Shown piece after piece: positions 25,394 through 33,532 of a stretch of 64,000 nt of DNA. This stretch comes from Kineosporia rhizophila (GTDB lineage Bacteria; Actinomycetota; Actinomycetes; Actinomycetales; Kineosporiaceae). Below the pieces are notes generated by a model, which searched no databases, was not told the DNA's origin, and saw only the letters and a program-made list of their open reading frames with translations. Location: the NCBI RefSeq assembly GCF_021277265.1, contig NZ_JAJSOH010000017.1, forward strand, positions 124,001-188,000. Direction: 5' to 3'. Position numbers and translations under genes: made by a program. Position 1 is the first letter of the stretch; the number at the start of each line of letters is the position of its first letter.

Positions 25394-28300
25394 GTGCCCG
25401 GCCCGTCCGATTCCTTCGTCCACCTGCACAACCACACCGAGTACTCGATGCTCGACGGGGCGGCGAAGATCGACGACCTCTTCTCCGAGGCCGCCCGCAT
25501 GGGCATGCCCGCGGTCGCCACCACCGACCACGGGTTCGTGTTCGGCGCCTACGAGTTCTGGAAGAAGGCCAAGAAGCACGGCGTGAAGCCGATCATCGGG
25601 GTCGAGGCCTACGTCACCCCGGGCACCAACCGGAAGGACCGCACCCGCGTCCGCTGGGGCGACGGCGGCGGCGACGACGTCTCGGGTACCGGTGCCTACA
25701 CGCACATGACGCTGTGGTCCGAGAACAACACCGGCATGCACAACCTGTTCCGGCTGGCCTCGCTGGCCAGCATGGAGGGAATGTTCTACAAGCCCCGGAT
25801 GGACCGCGAGATCCTCTCGAAGTACCACGAGGGCCTGATCGCGACCACCGGCTGCCCGTCCGGCGAGGTGCAGACCCGGCTCCGGCTCGGCCAGTACAAG
25901 GAGGCGGTGGCGGCCGCCGCCGAGTGGCGCGACGTGTTCGGCGAGGGCAACTACTACTGCGAGGTCATGGACCACGGGCTCGGCATCGAGCGCCGCATCC
26001 AGCAGGACCTGGTCAAGCTGGCCCGCGAGCTCAACCTGCCGCTGGTGGCCACCAACGACCTGCACTACACCAAGCCGGAGGACGCGAAGGCGCACGCGGT
26101 GCTGCTGTGCGTGCAGTCCGGCTCCACCCTGGCCGACCCCAAGCGCTTCAAGTTCGACGCCGACGAGTTCTACCTCAAGTCGCCGCAGGAGATGCGCGAG
26201 CTGTGGTCGGAGCTGCCGGACGCCTGCAACAACACCCTGGAGATCGCCGAGCGCTGCGACATCTCCTTCACCGAGTCGGTCGGCTCGCTGATGCCGCGCT
26301 ACCCGGTGCCCGAGGGCGAGGACGAGCAGTCCTGGTTCATCAAGGAGGTCCAGACCGGGCTGATGCACCGCTACCCGGGCGGTATCCCGGACGAGGTGCA
26401 GAAGCAGGCCAACTACGAGTGCGAGGTGGTCACCAGCAAGGGCTACGCCGGCTACTTCCTGGTGGTGGCCGACTTCATCAACTGGTCCAAGGACAACGGC
26501 ATCCGGGTCGGCCCGGGCCGTGGTTCGGGAGCCGGGTCGATGGCCGCCTACGCCATGAAGATCACCGACCTCGACCCGCTGCAGCACGGCCTGATCTTCG
26601 AGCGGTTCCTCAACCCCGAGCGTATGTCGATGCCCGACTTCGACGTCGACTTCGACGAGCGCCGGCGCGGTGAGGTGATCCGCTACGTCACCGACAAGTA
26701 CGGCGAGGACCGGGTCGCGCAGATCGTCACCTACGGCACGATCAAGGCCAAGCAGGCCCTGAAGGACGCGGGCCGTGTGCTGGGCTACCCGTTCTCCCTC
26801 GGTGAGCGGATGACCAAGGCGATGCCCCCGGCGGTGATGGGCAAGGACATCCCGCTCTACGGGATCTTCGACGACAAGCACCCGCGCTACAAGGAGGCCG
26901 AGGAGTTCCGGCAGCTCCACGCGCAGGACCCGGACGTGGCCAAGGTGGTCGAGACGGCCCGGGGGCTGGAGGGCCTGAAGCGGCAGTGGGGTGTGCACGC
27001 GGCCGGCGTGATCATGTCCAGCGAGCCGCTGATCGACCACATCCCGATCATGCGCCGCGAGCAGGACGGCGCGATCATCACCCAGTTCGACTACCCGACC
27101 TGCGAGAACCTGGGTCTGGTCAAGATGGACTTCCTGGGTCTGCGCAACCTGACCATCCTCGACGACGCGCTGCAGAACATCGTGCTCAACGGCAAGGAGC
27201 CGGTGGAGCTGGAGTCGCTGGAGCTGACCGACCCCAAGACGTACGAGCTGCTGCAGCGCGGTGACACGCTGGGCGTGTTCCAGTTCGACGGCGGCCCGAT
27301 GCGCTCGCTGCTGCGCCTGATGCGCCCCGACAACTTCGAGGACATCTCGGCCGTCGGCGCGCTCTACCGGCCCGGCCCGATGGGGGCCAACTCGCACACC
27401 AACTACGCCCTGCGCAAGAACAAGCAGCAGGAGATCAGCTACCCGCACGACTCGCTGGCCGAGGCCCTGGAACCGATCCTGGGCACCACCTACGGCCTGA
27501 TCGTGTACCAGGAGCAGGTCATGGCGATCGCCCAGCAGCTGGCCGGGTACTCGCTGGGCAAGGCCGACCTGCTGCGCCGGGCCATGGGCAAGAAGAAGCG
27601 TGAGGTGCTCGACGCCGAGTACGTCGGCTTCGAGAAGGGCATGCTCGACAACGGGTTCAGCGCCGAGGCGATCAAGACCCTGTGGGACGTGCTGGTCCCG
27701 TTCTCCGACTACGCCTTCAACAAGGCCCACTCGGCCGCCTACGGCGTGGTCAGCTACTGGACGGCCTATCTCAAGGCCAACTACCAGCCCGAGTACATGG
27801 CCGCGGTGCTCACCAGTGTCCGCGACGACAAGGACAAGTCGGCGCTGTACCTGAACGAGTGCCGGCACCTGGGCATCAAGGTGCTGCCGCCGGACGTGAA
27901 CGAGTCCAGCGCCAACTTCACCGCCGTCGGCGAGGACATCCGCTTCGGCCTGACCGCCATCCGCAACGTCGGGGCGAACGTGGTCGAGGCGATCGTGGCG
28001 GCCCGGGAGGAGAAGGGCCGCTTCACCTCCTTCGAGGACTTCCTGCGCAAGGTGCCGCTGGTGGTCTGCAACAAGCGCACCATCGAGTCGCTGATCAAGG
28101 GCGGCGCGTTCGACACCCTCGGCCACACCCGCAAGGGCCTGGTCGCGGTGCACGAGCAGGCGGTGGAGGCGGTGGTCTCGGACAAGCGGCAGGAGGCCAA
28201 CGGTCAGGACTCGCTGTTCGGGGCCCTGATGACGGACGACGACTCGGGCCCGCAGCTTTCGATGGTGCCTCCGGTGCCCGAGGGGGAGTGGGAGAAGTCG

Positions 28301-28927
28301 GTCCTGCTGGCCTCGGAGCGGGAGATGCTCGGGCTGTACGTGTCCGACCACCCGTTGTTCGGTGTCGAGCACATCCTGGCCAAGTCCGCCGACTGCACGA
28401 TCTCCCAGCTCACCGGCGACGACGGGCGGCCCGACGGGGCCACCGTGGTGATCGCGGGCATGATCAGCTCGCTGCAGCGCAAGCTCACCAAGAACGGCAA
28501 CCCCTGGGCCATCGCCACGGTGGAGGACCTGGGCGGCGCGATCGAGGTGCTGTTCTTCCCGCAGACCTACCAGACGGTGCTGCACGTGCTCGCCGAGGAC
28601 CTGGTGGTCGTGGTGAAGGGCCGGGTCAACCGGCGTGACGACGTGCCCACGATCTACGCGCAGGAACTCACCATCCCCGACCTGACGGTCAGCTCGAACG
28701 GCCCGGTGGTGCTGTCGATGCCGGTCAGTCGCTGCACCCCGCCCACCGTGGAGAAGCTGAAAGACGTGCTGGTGAACCATTCCGGCTCCACGGAGGTGCA
28801 CCTGAAACTGGTGCAGCCGGGGCGGCAGACCACCATGCGGCTCGACGACCGGCTGCGGGTGACCCCGTCGCCCGCGCTGTTCGGCGACCTGAAGGCGCTG
28901 CTCGGTCCGAGCTGCCTGGCCTCCTGA
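25394..28927 (+). CDS. dnaE: DNA polymerase III subunit alpha
   Basis: 1177 residues, the normal size of DnaE1. It is the replicative polymerase. The N-terminal PHP domain begins HLHNHTEYSMLDGAAKIDDLF. Polymerase motifs include GPGRGSGAGSMAAY, the catalytic Asp cluster PDFDVDFDERRRGEVI near residues 413-428, and VYQEQVMAIAQ. A helix-hairpin-helix region and an OB-fold follow near 970-1060 (VVIAGMISSLQRKLTKNGNPWA). The start is GTG 25394 with GGAGG 6 nt upstream. The PHP domain retains its histidines, so proofreading by PHP is plausible. Confidence 0.97.
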   Translation: MPGPSDSFVHLHNHTEYSMLDGAAKIDDLFSEAARMGMPAVATTDHGFVFGAYEFWKKAKKHGVKPIIGVEAYVTPGTNRKDRTRVRWGDGGGDDVSGTGAYTHMTLWSENNTGMHNLFRLASLASMEGMFYKPRMDREILSKYHEGLIATTGCPSGEVQTRLRLGQYKEAVAAAAEWRDVFGEGNYYCEVMDHGLGIERRIQQDLVKLARELNLPLVATNDLHYTKPEDAKAHAVLLCVQSGSTLADPKRFKFDADEFYLKSPQEMRELWSELPDACNNTLEIAERCDISFTESVGSLMPRYPVPEGEDEQSWFIKEVQTGLMHRYPGGIPDEVQKQANYECEVVTSKGYAGYFLVVADFINWSKDNGIRVGPGRGSGAGSMAAYAMKITDLDPLQHGLIFERFLNPERMSMPDFDVDFDERRRGEVIRYVTDKYGEDRVAQIVTYGTIKAKQALKDAGRVLGYPFSLGERMTKAMPPAVMGKDIPLYGIFDDKHPRYKEAEEFRQLHAQDPDVAKVVETARGLEGLKRQWGVHAAGVIMSSEPLIDHIPIMRREQDGAIITQFDYPTCENLGLVKMDFLGLRNLTILDDALQNIVLNGKEPVELESLELTDPKTYELLQRGDTLGVFQFDGGPMRSLLRLMRPDNFEDISAVGALYRPGPMGANSHTNYALRKNKQQEISYPHDSLAEALEPILGTTYGLIVYQEQVMAIAQQLAGYSLGKADLLRRAMGKKKREVLDAEYVGFEKGMLDNGFSAEAIKTLWDVLVPFSDYAFNKAHSAAYGVVSYWTAYLKANYQPEYMAAVLTSVRDDKDKSALYLNECRHLGIKVLPPDVNESSANFTAVGEDIRFGLTAIRNVGANVVEAIVAAREEKGRFTSFEDFLRKVPLVVCNKRTIESLIKGGAFDTLGHTRKGLVAVHEQAVEAVVSDKRQEANGQDSLFGALMTDDDSGPQLSMVPPVPEGEWEKSVLLASEREMLGLYVSDHPLFGVEHILAKSADCTISQLTGDDGRPDGATVVIAGMISSLQRKLTKNGNPWAIATVEDLGGAIEVLFFPQTYQTVLHVLAEDLVVVVKGRVNRRDDVPTIYAQELTIPDLTVSSNGPVVLSMPVSRCTPPTVEKLKDVLVNHSGSTEVHLKLVQPGRQTTMRLDDRLRVTPSPALFGDLKALLGPSCLAS

Positions 28928-28954
28928 GAAGAAGCTGACCACGAACCGGTCGGA

Positions 28955-28970
28955 CGCCCCGGGCGGGGCG
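28955..28970 (+). terminator. Hairpin after dnaE
   Basis: CGCCCCG and CGGGGCG with a 2-nt loop, 27 bp after the stop. Confidence 0.5.
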
Positions 28971-29013
28971 CCCGGCCGGGTGGACCGGGAGTCACGGTTC
29001 GAGCGTGTGACGT

Positions 29014-29019
29014 TAGGGT
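29014..29019 (+). promoter_or_regulatory. -10 box before the membrane protein gene
   Basis: TAGGGT ends 9 nt before ATG 29029; no Shine-Dalgarno sequence is seen, so a leaderless or near-leaderless mRNA is inferred. Confidence 0.45.
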
Positions 29020-29028
29020 TGGCGCCCG

Positions 29029-29646
29029 ATGAGCACGTTCGATCAGACCCCAGATTCCGGACCAGCCGGACCAGCCGGACCGGACCTAGGGGCAGACGCC
29101 TGGGGGCAGCAGCCCTCCGCCCACACCCCTGCCCGCGCGCCCGGTCGCAGGCGCGCCGGGGGTAGGAGTGCTGGGGGTAGGAGTGCTGGGCCCGGCGGGG
29201 GGCGGCGGGTCCTGGCCGGTGAGACGGTCAGCCTGGTAGTCCCGCTGCTGCTGGGTGTGCTGATCGCCGTGCTCTGGCGCGCTGTCCTGCCCTCGGCCCA
29301 GCACCTGGGCGACGAGCAGGAGGTGCAGGCCTCGGTCGACGGCACCCTGGCCGGGCTCGGGCTGGTCGCGGGTGTGCTGACCGGTGTCTACCCGCTGATC
29401 TGGCCCGGGCGCACGCCGGTGCGCAGGGTGCTGGCCCTGATCGCCACCTGCACCCTCGGCGCGGTGATCGCCTGGCAGCTCGGCGACCAGCTGGACAACC
29501 CGGAACTGCCGCTGCGCACCATCGGCTCGGCGTTCATCTGGCCCGCCACCACCGCGGTCGTGATCATGGTCGGGGCGATCCTGCCCTGGACGTCGCGCCG
29601 GCTGGAACTGGCCGCCCGCCCCGACCTGCGCGACGAGAACCAGTAG
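29029..29646 (+). CDS. Hypothetical actinobacterial membrane protein (DUF2567-like)
   Basis: 205 residues. A Gly/Pro/Arg-rich N-terminus of about 62 residues contains a small duplicated GGRSAGGRSA stretch encoded by two 15-bp repeats. Four membrane helices follow (about 66-84, 105-123, 131-148 and 165-185). Size, topology and the place after dnaE recall actinobacterial DUF2567 proteins, but this is a weak assignment. The last 11 codons match, in DNA sequence, the 42-bp repeat unit that continues downstream of the stop, in a frame shifted by one base. The present stop may therefore result from a 1-bp deletion in a once longer, repetitive C-terminus. Confidence 0.75.
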   Translation: MSTFDQTPDSGPAGPAGPDLGADAWGQQPSAHTPARAPGRRRAGGRSAGGRSAGPGGGRRVLAGETVSLVVPLLLGVLIAVLWRAVLPSAQHLGDEQEVQASVDGTLAGLGLVAGVLTGVYPLIWPGRTPVRRVLALIATCTLGAVIAWQLGDQLDNPELPLRTIGSAFIWPATTAVVIMVGAILPWTSRRLELAARPDLRDENQ

Positions 29647-29822
29647 CTACGCAGGCCCGTGCCGTCCTGGGCGGCGGGAGTCCGGTGACTGCGCAGGCTC
29701 GTGCTGTCCTGGGCGGCGGGAATCCAGTGACTGCGCAGGCCCGTGCTGTCCTGGGCGGCGAGAATCCAGTGACTACACAGGCCCGTCCCGACCTGTGCGA
29801 CGAGAAACCAGGAACTACTCAG
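29614..29822. repeat. 42-bp tandem repeat spanning two convergent 3' ends
   Basis: Units: 29614-29654 (41 bp, containing the stop of the membrane protein gene), 29655-29696, 29697-29738, 29739-29780 and 29781-29822, which runs into the last codons of ybaK. A shared segment is CARGCYCGTGCYGTCCTGGG in the middle units. In one forward frame the array encodes a 14-residue repeat, VTAQARAVLGGENP. Confidence 0.9.
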
Positions 29823-30333
29823 CCCGTCCGATCGGAGCCGTCCGGGCGCGGGTCAGGCGCACCAGGTCGTCCGGCGCCAGCTCCAGGTCCAGCCCTCGCC
29901 GACCGCCGCTGACGAACACGGTCGGATGCTCCAGGGCCGAGGCGTCGACCACCGTGGGCAGGGCCTTGCGCTGCCCGAGCGGACTGATCCCACCCACCAC
30001 GTAGCCGCTGCTGCGCTCGGCCGCCGCCGGGTCGGCCATCGCCGCCTTCTTCCCGCCCGCCGCCGCGGCCAGCGCCTTGAGGTCGAGCTGCCCGGTCACC
30101 GGCACCACCGCCACCCACAGCCCGCCGTCGATGTCGGCGAGCAGCGTCTTGAACACCCGGGACTCCTCCACCCCGAGCGCACCGGCGGCCTCGGACCCGA
30201 ACGAGACCCGCGGTGCGGACGAGGCCCGGCTGCGGTCCTCCGCCTCGAACGTGTGCACGGTGAACGGCACCCCTGCCCCGGTCAGCAGCTTCACCGCCGG
30301 GGTCGACGCACCTGCATCCTTCTTCTTCGCCAC
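29815..30333 (-). CDS. ybaK: Cys-tRNA(Pro)/aminoacyl-tRNA deacylase YbaK
   Basis: 172 residues, YbaK/ProX editing domain. It hydrolyses Cys-tRNA(Pro) made by mistake by prolyl-tRNA synthetase. Conserved parts are HTFEAEDRSR, FKTLLADIDGG, the Lys of LKALAAAAGGKKAAMA, GYVVGGISPLGQRKALPTVVD and FVSGGRRGLDLELAPDDL. The start is GTG 30333 with no Shine-Dalgarno; CAGAAT stands 7 nt upstream, so a leaderless start is possible. The last residues overlap the right end of the 42-bp array. Confidence 0.92.
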   Translation of the reverse strand: MAKKKDAGASTPAVKLLTGAGVPFTVHTFEAEDRSRASSAPRVSFGSEAAGALGVEESRVFKTLLADIDGGLWVAVVPVTGQLDLKALAAAAGGKKAAMADPAAAERSSGYVVGGISPLGQRKALPTVVDASALEHPTVFVSGGRRGLDLELAPDDLVRLTRARTAPIGRAE

Positions 30334-30357
30334 GCCGGTGATTCTGGCGTACGGAGA

Positions 30358-31011
30358 TCAGTTCGGGGTCGGAGGCTCTTTCAGCAGCTCCACCGCCGGC
30401 AGCGAGTTGAACGCGTTCAGCAGCCCGATCTCCCGCCGCAGCAGCGACAACTCGGCGGTGAGCCGGTCGTGCGTGGTCGGCGCCTCCAGCAGGGCCTGGC
30501 GTTCCGGCAGCTCCAGCACGGCCGCCGCGGCCACCAGGTACGACAGCACCCGGGGCTCGGTCGGCACCCCGGACTGCTCCACCCGCAGCCGGTCGCGGTA
30601 GGCAGCGAAGCGCAGGCCCACCAGCTCGGCGGCGGCATCGATGTCACCGGGGCCGTCCGGTTCCCCGATGAAGTCGACCAGGCCCGTGTGGTACGGAGTC
30701 TCGGCGGCGGCGTCCAGCCCCTGCAGCGAGAACCGCATCTGGCCCACCGTGACCAGGTCGTAGCGACCGTCGTCGTACGGCGTCACCTCGCGGATCTGCG
30801 CCGTGCAGCCCACCGGGTACAGGCCCTCCAGGGTCTCCGGGTCGCCGCCGGGCCGGGTGGCCACCACGCCGAAGTGCCGCGGCGCGCCCTCGGGCAGGTC
30901 GAGCAGCGCGGCGATCAGCAACCGGTAGCGCTGCTCGAAGATGTGCAGCGGCAGTACCAGACCCGGCACCAGAACGGTGCTGAGTGGAAAGAGAGGAAGC
31001 CGGGTCGCCAC
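30358..31011 (-). CDS. LON peptidase substrate-binding domain protein
   Basis: 217 residues. The whole chain is a Lon N-terminal (LAN) domain without ATPase or protease parts: LPLFPLSTVLVPGLVLPLHIFEQRYRLLI at the N-terminus, then FGVV, and GRYDLVTVGQMRFSL. Such stand-alone proteins are widespread in actinobacteria and their role is unknown. The start is GTG 31011, 6 nt after TAGTTT, without a Shine-Dalgarno, so leaderless. It is divergent from hisD across 68 bp; ybaK follows 24 bp downstream. Confidence 0.9.
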   Translation of the reverse strand: MATRLPLFPLSTVLVPGLVLPLHIFEQRYRLLIAALLDLPEGAPRHFGVVATRPGGDPETLEGLYPVGCTAQIREVTPYDDGRYDLVTVGQMRFSLQGLDAAAETPYHTGLVDFIGEPDGPGDIDAAAELVGLRFAAYRDRLRVEQSGVPTEPRVLSYLVAAAAVLELPERQALLEAPTTHDRLTAELSLLRREIGLLNAFNSLPAVELLKEPPTPN

Positions 31012-31017
31012 GGGACC

Positions 31018-31023
31018 AAACTA
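31018..31023 (-). promoter_or_regulatory. Leaderless -10 box for the LON-domain gene
   Basis: TAGTTT on the minus strand, 6 nt before GTG 31011. Confidence 0.55.
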
Positions 31024-31066
31024 GTCAAACATGCAGCCTCCGCGTCCCGGGCCGATGGGACGCACT

Positions 31067-31072
31067 TAGACT
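31067..31072 (+). promoter_or_regulatory. Leaderless -10 box for hisD
   Basis: TAGACT, 7 nt before GTG 31080. The same box and spacing occur before hisC and hisH. Confidence 0.65.
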
Positions 31073-31079
31073 GACCGCC

Positions 31080-32405
31080 GTGATCCGCCGACTTGACCTG
31101 CGTGGCCAGCAGCTGACCTCCCGTGACCTGAGGGCCGTGGTGCCCCGCGCCGAGCTGGACGTGGAGCAGGCGCTCGCCGTCGTCCGCCCGATCGTCGAGC
31201 AGGTGCGCGAGCACGGTGTGGCCGCCCTGGTCGAGCTGAGCGAGAAGTTCGACGGCGTGCGGCTGGACTCGGTCCGGGTGCCGGCCGAGGCCCTCACCCG
31301 GGCGCTGGCCCAGCTCGACCCCGAGGTGCGGGCCGGCCTGGACGAGTCGATCCGCCGGGCCCGCCTGGTGCACGCCGACCAGCGCCGCCACGACACCACC
31401 ACCAAGGTCGTCGACGGGGGCACGGTCACCGAGCGCTGGGTGCCGGTCGACCGGGTGGGTCTCTACGTGCCCGGCGGCCGGGCCGTCTACCCCAGCAGCG
31501 TGGTGATGAACGTGGTTCCGGCGCAGGAGGCCGGCGTTCCCGGCATTGCCGTCACCAGCCCGGCGCAGCGCGACAACCCGGCCGGTTTCGAGGGTCTGCC
31601 CAACCCCACCATCCTGGCCGCCTGTGCCCTGCTCGGCATCGACGAGGTCTACGCGGTCGGCGGGGCCCAGGCCGTGGCGATGTTCGCCTACGGGGCGAAA
31701 GACGCCGCCGGCACCTGGATCTGCGAGCCCACCGACCTGGTCACCGGTCCGGGCAACATCTACGTCACCGCGGCCAAGCGGCTGCTGCTCGGGGTGATCG
31801 GGATCGACTCCGAGGCCGGTCCCACCGAGATCGCCGTGCTGGCCGACGACAGCGCCGATCCCGAGCACGTGGCCAGCGACCTGATCAGCCAGGCCGAGCA
31901 CGACCCGCTGGCCGCCGCGGTCCTGGTCACCGACTCCACCGAGCTGGCCGCGCAGGTGGAGGAGGCGGTCGCCCGGCGGGTGGCGGCCACCAAGCACACC
32001 GAGCGGGTCACCACCGCGCTGTCCGGGCCGCAGTCGGCGATCGTCCTGGTCGACGACGTCGATCAGGGCCTGAAGGTGGTCGACGCCTACGCCGCCGAGC
32101 ACCTGGAGATCCAGACCCGCGACGCCGACGCGGTGGCCGCCCGGGTCCGCAACGCCGGGGCGATCTTCGTCGGTGCCTATTCGCCGGTCAGCCTGGGCGA
32201 CTACTGCGCCGGCTCGAACCACGTGCTGCCGACCGGGGGCTGTGCCTGCTTCTCCAGCGGCCTCAGCGTGCAGTCGTTCCTGCGGGGGATCCACGTGGTC
32301 AGCTACGACCGGGCGGCGCTCGAGGGGGTGGCCGGGCACGTGGTCGCCCTGGCCAACGCCGAGGACCTGCCGGCCCACGGCGAAGCCGTCACCGCGAGGT
32401 TCTGA
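31080..32405 (+). CDS. hisD: Histidinol dehydrogenase HisD
   Basis: 441 residues. It oxidises L-histidinol to L-histidine in two NAD-dependent steps using Zn. Conserved parts: RWVPVDRVGLYVPGGRA, VGGAQAVAMFAYG, GPGNIYVTAAKRL, GPTEIAVLAD, SQAEHDPLAAAVL (Zn-site region), AEHLEIQT and AGSNHVLPTGG. GTG 31080 is preferred over the upstream in-frame ATG at 30984 because the latter lies beyond the promoter box. It is the first of the scattered his genes. Its stop overlaps the DUF1697 gene by 1 bp (TGATG). Confidence 0.96.
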   Translation: MIRRLDLRGQQLTSRDLRAVVPRAELDVEQALAVVRPIVEQVREHGVAALVELSEKFDGVRLDSVRVPAEALTRALAQLDPEVRAGLDESIRRARLVHADQRRHDTTTKVVDGGTVTERWVPVDRVGLYVPGGRAVYPSSVVMNVVPAQEAGVPGIAVTSPAQRDNPAGFEGLPNPTILAACALLGIDEVYAVGGAQAVAMFAYGAKDAAGTWICEPTDLVTGPGNIYVTAAKRLLLGVIGIDSEAGPTEIAVLADDSADPEHVASDLISQAEHDPLAAAVLVTDSTELAAQVEEAVARRVAATKHTERVTTALSGPQSAIVLVDDVDQGLKVVDAYAAEHLEIQTRDADAVAARVRNAGAIFVGAYSPVSLGDYCAGSNHVLPTGGCACFSSGLSVQSFLRGIHVVSYDRAALEGVAGHVVALANAEDLPAHGEAVTARF

Positions 32406-32923
32406 TGCGGGTGGCCCTGCTGCTGCGCGGCGTCAACCTGGGCGGGGCCCGCAGGCTGCCGATGGCGGATCTGCGGGCGCTGCTCACCGAACTCGGGCAC
32501 ACCGAGGTCAAGACGCTGATGGCCAGCGGTCAGGCCGTGGTCAGCACCGACCGGGACCCGGCCGAGGTCGCCCAGGAACTCGAGAGCCGGCTTCAGCAGC
32601 AGCTGGGCCTGACCACCGACGTGTTCGCCCGCACCGGCGCCGAACTCGCCGCGATCATCCAGGCCAATCCCTTTCCCACGGCCGACGAGGACGGGGCCCG
32701 GCACGCGGTGGTTTTCATGCACCGACCCGTGCCCCCGGCCCAGCTTCCAGCTGCCCAGGAACCGGACGAGCTCATCGCCCACGGCACCGAGCTGTACCTG
32801 CGCCTGCCCAACGGCTTCGCCGACAGCAAGCTCTCGATCGCCGTGGGCAAGGTCAAGAGCGCACCCGTCACCACCCGCAACTGGAACACGGTCAAGAAAT
32901 TAGGCGCGCTGACCCAGCCGTAG
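32405..32923 (+). CDS. DUF1697 family protein
   Basis: 172 residues. The family signature LLLRGVNLGGARRLPMADLRALL opens the protein; TLMASGQAVV and the C-terminal RNWNTVKKLG also fit DUF1697. The function is unknown. It is translationally coupled to hisD (TGATG). In most actinobacteria hisC follows hisD, so this gene interrupts the order. Its last 24 bp overlap, tail to tail, the end of the tetR gene. Confidence 0.9.
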   Translation: MRVALLLRGVNLGGARRLPMADLRALLTELGHTEVKTLMASGQAVVSTDRDPAEVAQELESRLQQQLGLTTDVFARTGAELAAIIQANPFPTADEDGARHAVVFMHRPVPPAQLPAAQEPDELIAHGTELYLRLPNGFADSKLSIAVGKVKSAPVTTRNWNTVKKLGALTQP

Positions 32924-33478
32924 CCCGTCCATCAGCAGGTCGAGCACCCGCCCGGCCTGCTCACGCTGCTCCGGCGCGGCTGCGGCCATGGTGATCGCGC
33001 TGATCGAGAGCAGCACGTCCTCCGGCCGCACGTCGCTGCGCAGCGTGCCCGCCGCGGCCCCGGCCTCGAGCAGCCGCCGCACCGCCGCCGTCATCCGGTC
33101 ACGGCTGGTGGCGTAGGGATTGCGCCCGGAGGCGACGACTGCCCGCAGCGCCTCGGCCATCTCCCGCTTGGTGCTCATGTAGTCGAAGAACCGGTCCATC
33201 CAGCGGCGCAGCGCCTGGTCGGTGGGCAGGGCGGCCAGCAGGTCCTCGGCCGCGTCGCACAACTTGGCCAGCTCGTTGCGGTACGCCGCCTCGACCAGCT
33301 CGTCGCGGCTCGGGAAGTGCCGGTACAGCGTACCGATGCCCACGCCCGCATCCTTGGCGATGCCCTCCAGGGAGGCCTCGGGCCCCTCCCGGCTGAAGGC
33401 CTGAACCGCGGCCTGCAGCAACCGTTCCCGGTTGCGCCGGGCGTCGGCGCGCAACGGCCGTCCCGCGGTCTCGCTCAC
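32900..33478 (-). CDS. TetR-family transcriptional regulator
   Basis: 192 residues. The N-terminal HTH (residues about 10-58) contains LLQAAVQAFSREGPEASLEGIAKDAGVGIGTLYRHFPSRDELVEAAY. The ligand-binding part is of the TetR_C family type that follows this HTH class. The start GTG 33478 is chosen because GGGAGGTG stands about 5 nt upstream; GTG 33493 is the longer option. Two related half-elements, AACCATTGTT and AACCTTTTGTT, lie just upstream and could be an operator. The target genes are unknown. Confidence 0.9.
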   Translation of the reverse strand: MSETAGRPLRADARRNRERLLQAAVQAFSREGPEASLEGIAKDAGVGIGTLYRHFPSRDELVEAAYRNELAKLCDAAEDLLAALPTDQALRRWMDRFFDYMSTKREMAEALRAVVASGRNPYATSRDRMTAAVRRLLEAGAAAGTLRSDVRPEDVLLSISAITMAAAAPEQREQAGRVLDLLMDGLRLGQRA

Positions 33479-33532
33479 CCGGACACCTCCCACCGGAAAA
33501 AAACCATTGTTACCCAGGGCGAAACCTTTTGT

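Noticed and set aside
25268..28942. 1224-codon open frame antisense to dnaE
   Set aside because: Shadow of the GC-rich third codon positions of dnaE; His/Val/Gly/Leu-rich sequence with no domain.
29614..29822. CRISPR array
   Set aside because: Units are contiguous and without spacers; no cas genes nearby. The same holds for the arrays at 4082, 41835 and 42238.
29685..29912. Forward 75-codon frame over the 42-bp array
   Set aside because: Starts inside the repeat and runs antisense into ybaK; treated as a decayed C-terminus, not a gene.
30984..31079. N-terminal extension of HisD from ATG 30984
   Set aside because: It would start inside the LON-domain gene and before the TAGACT promoter box; the added residues are not HisD-like.
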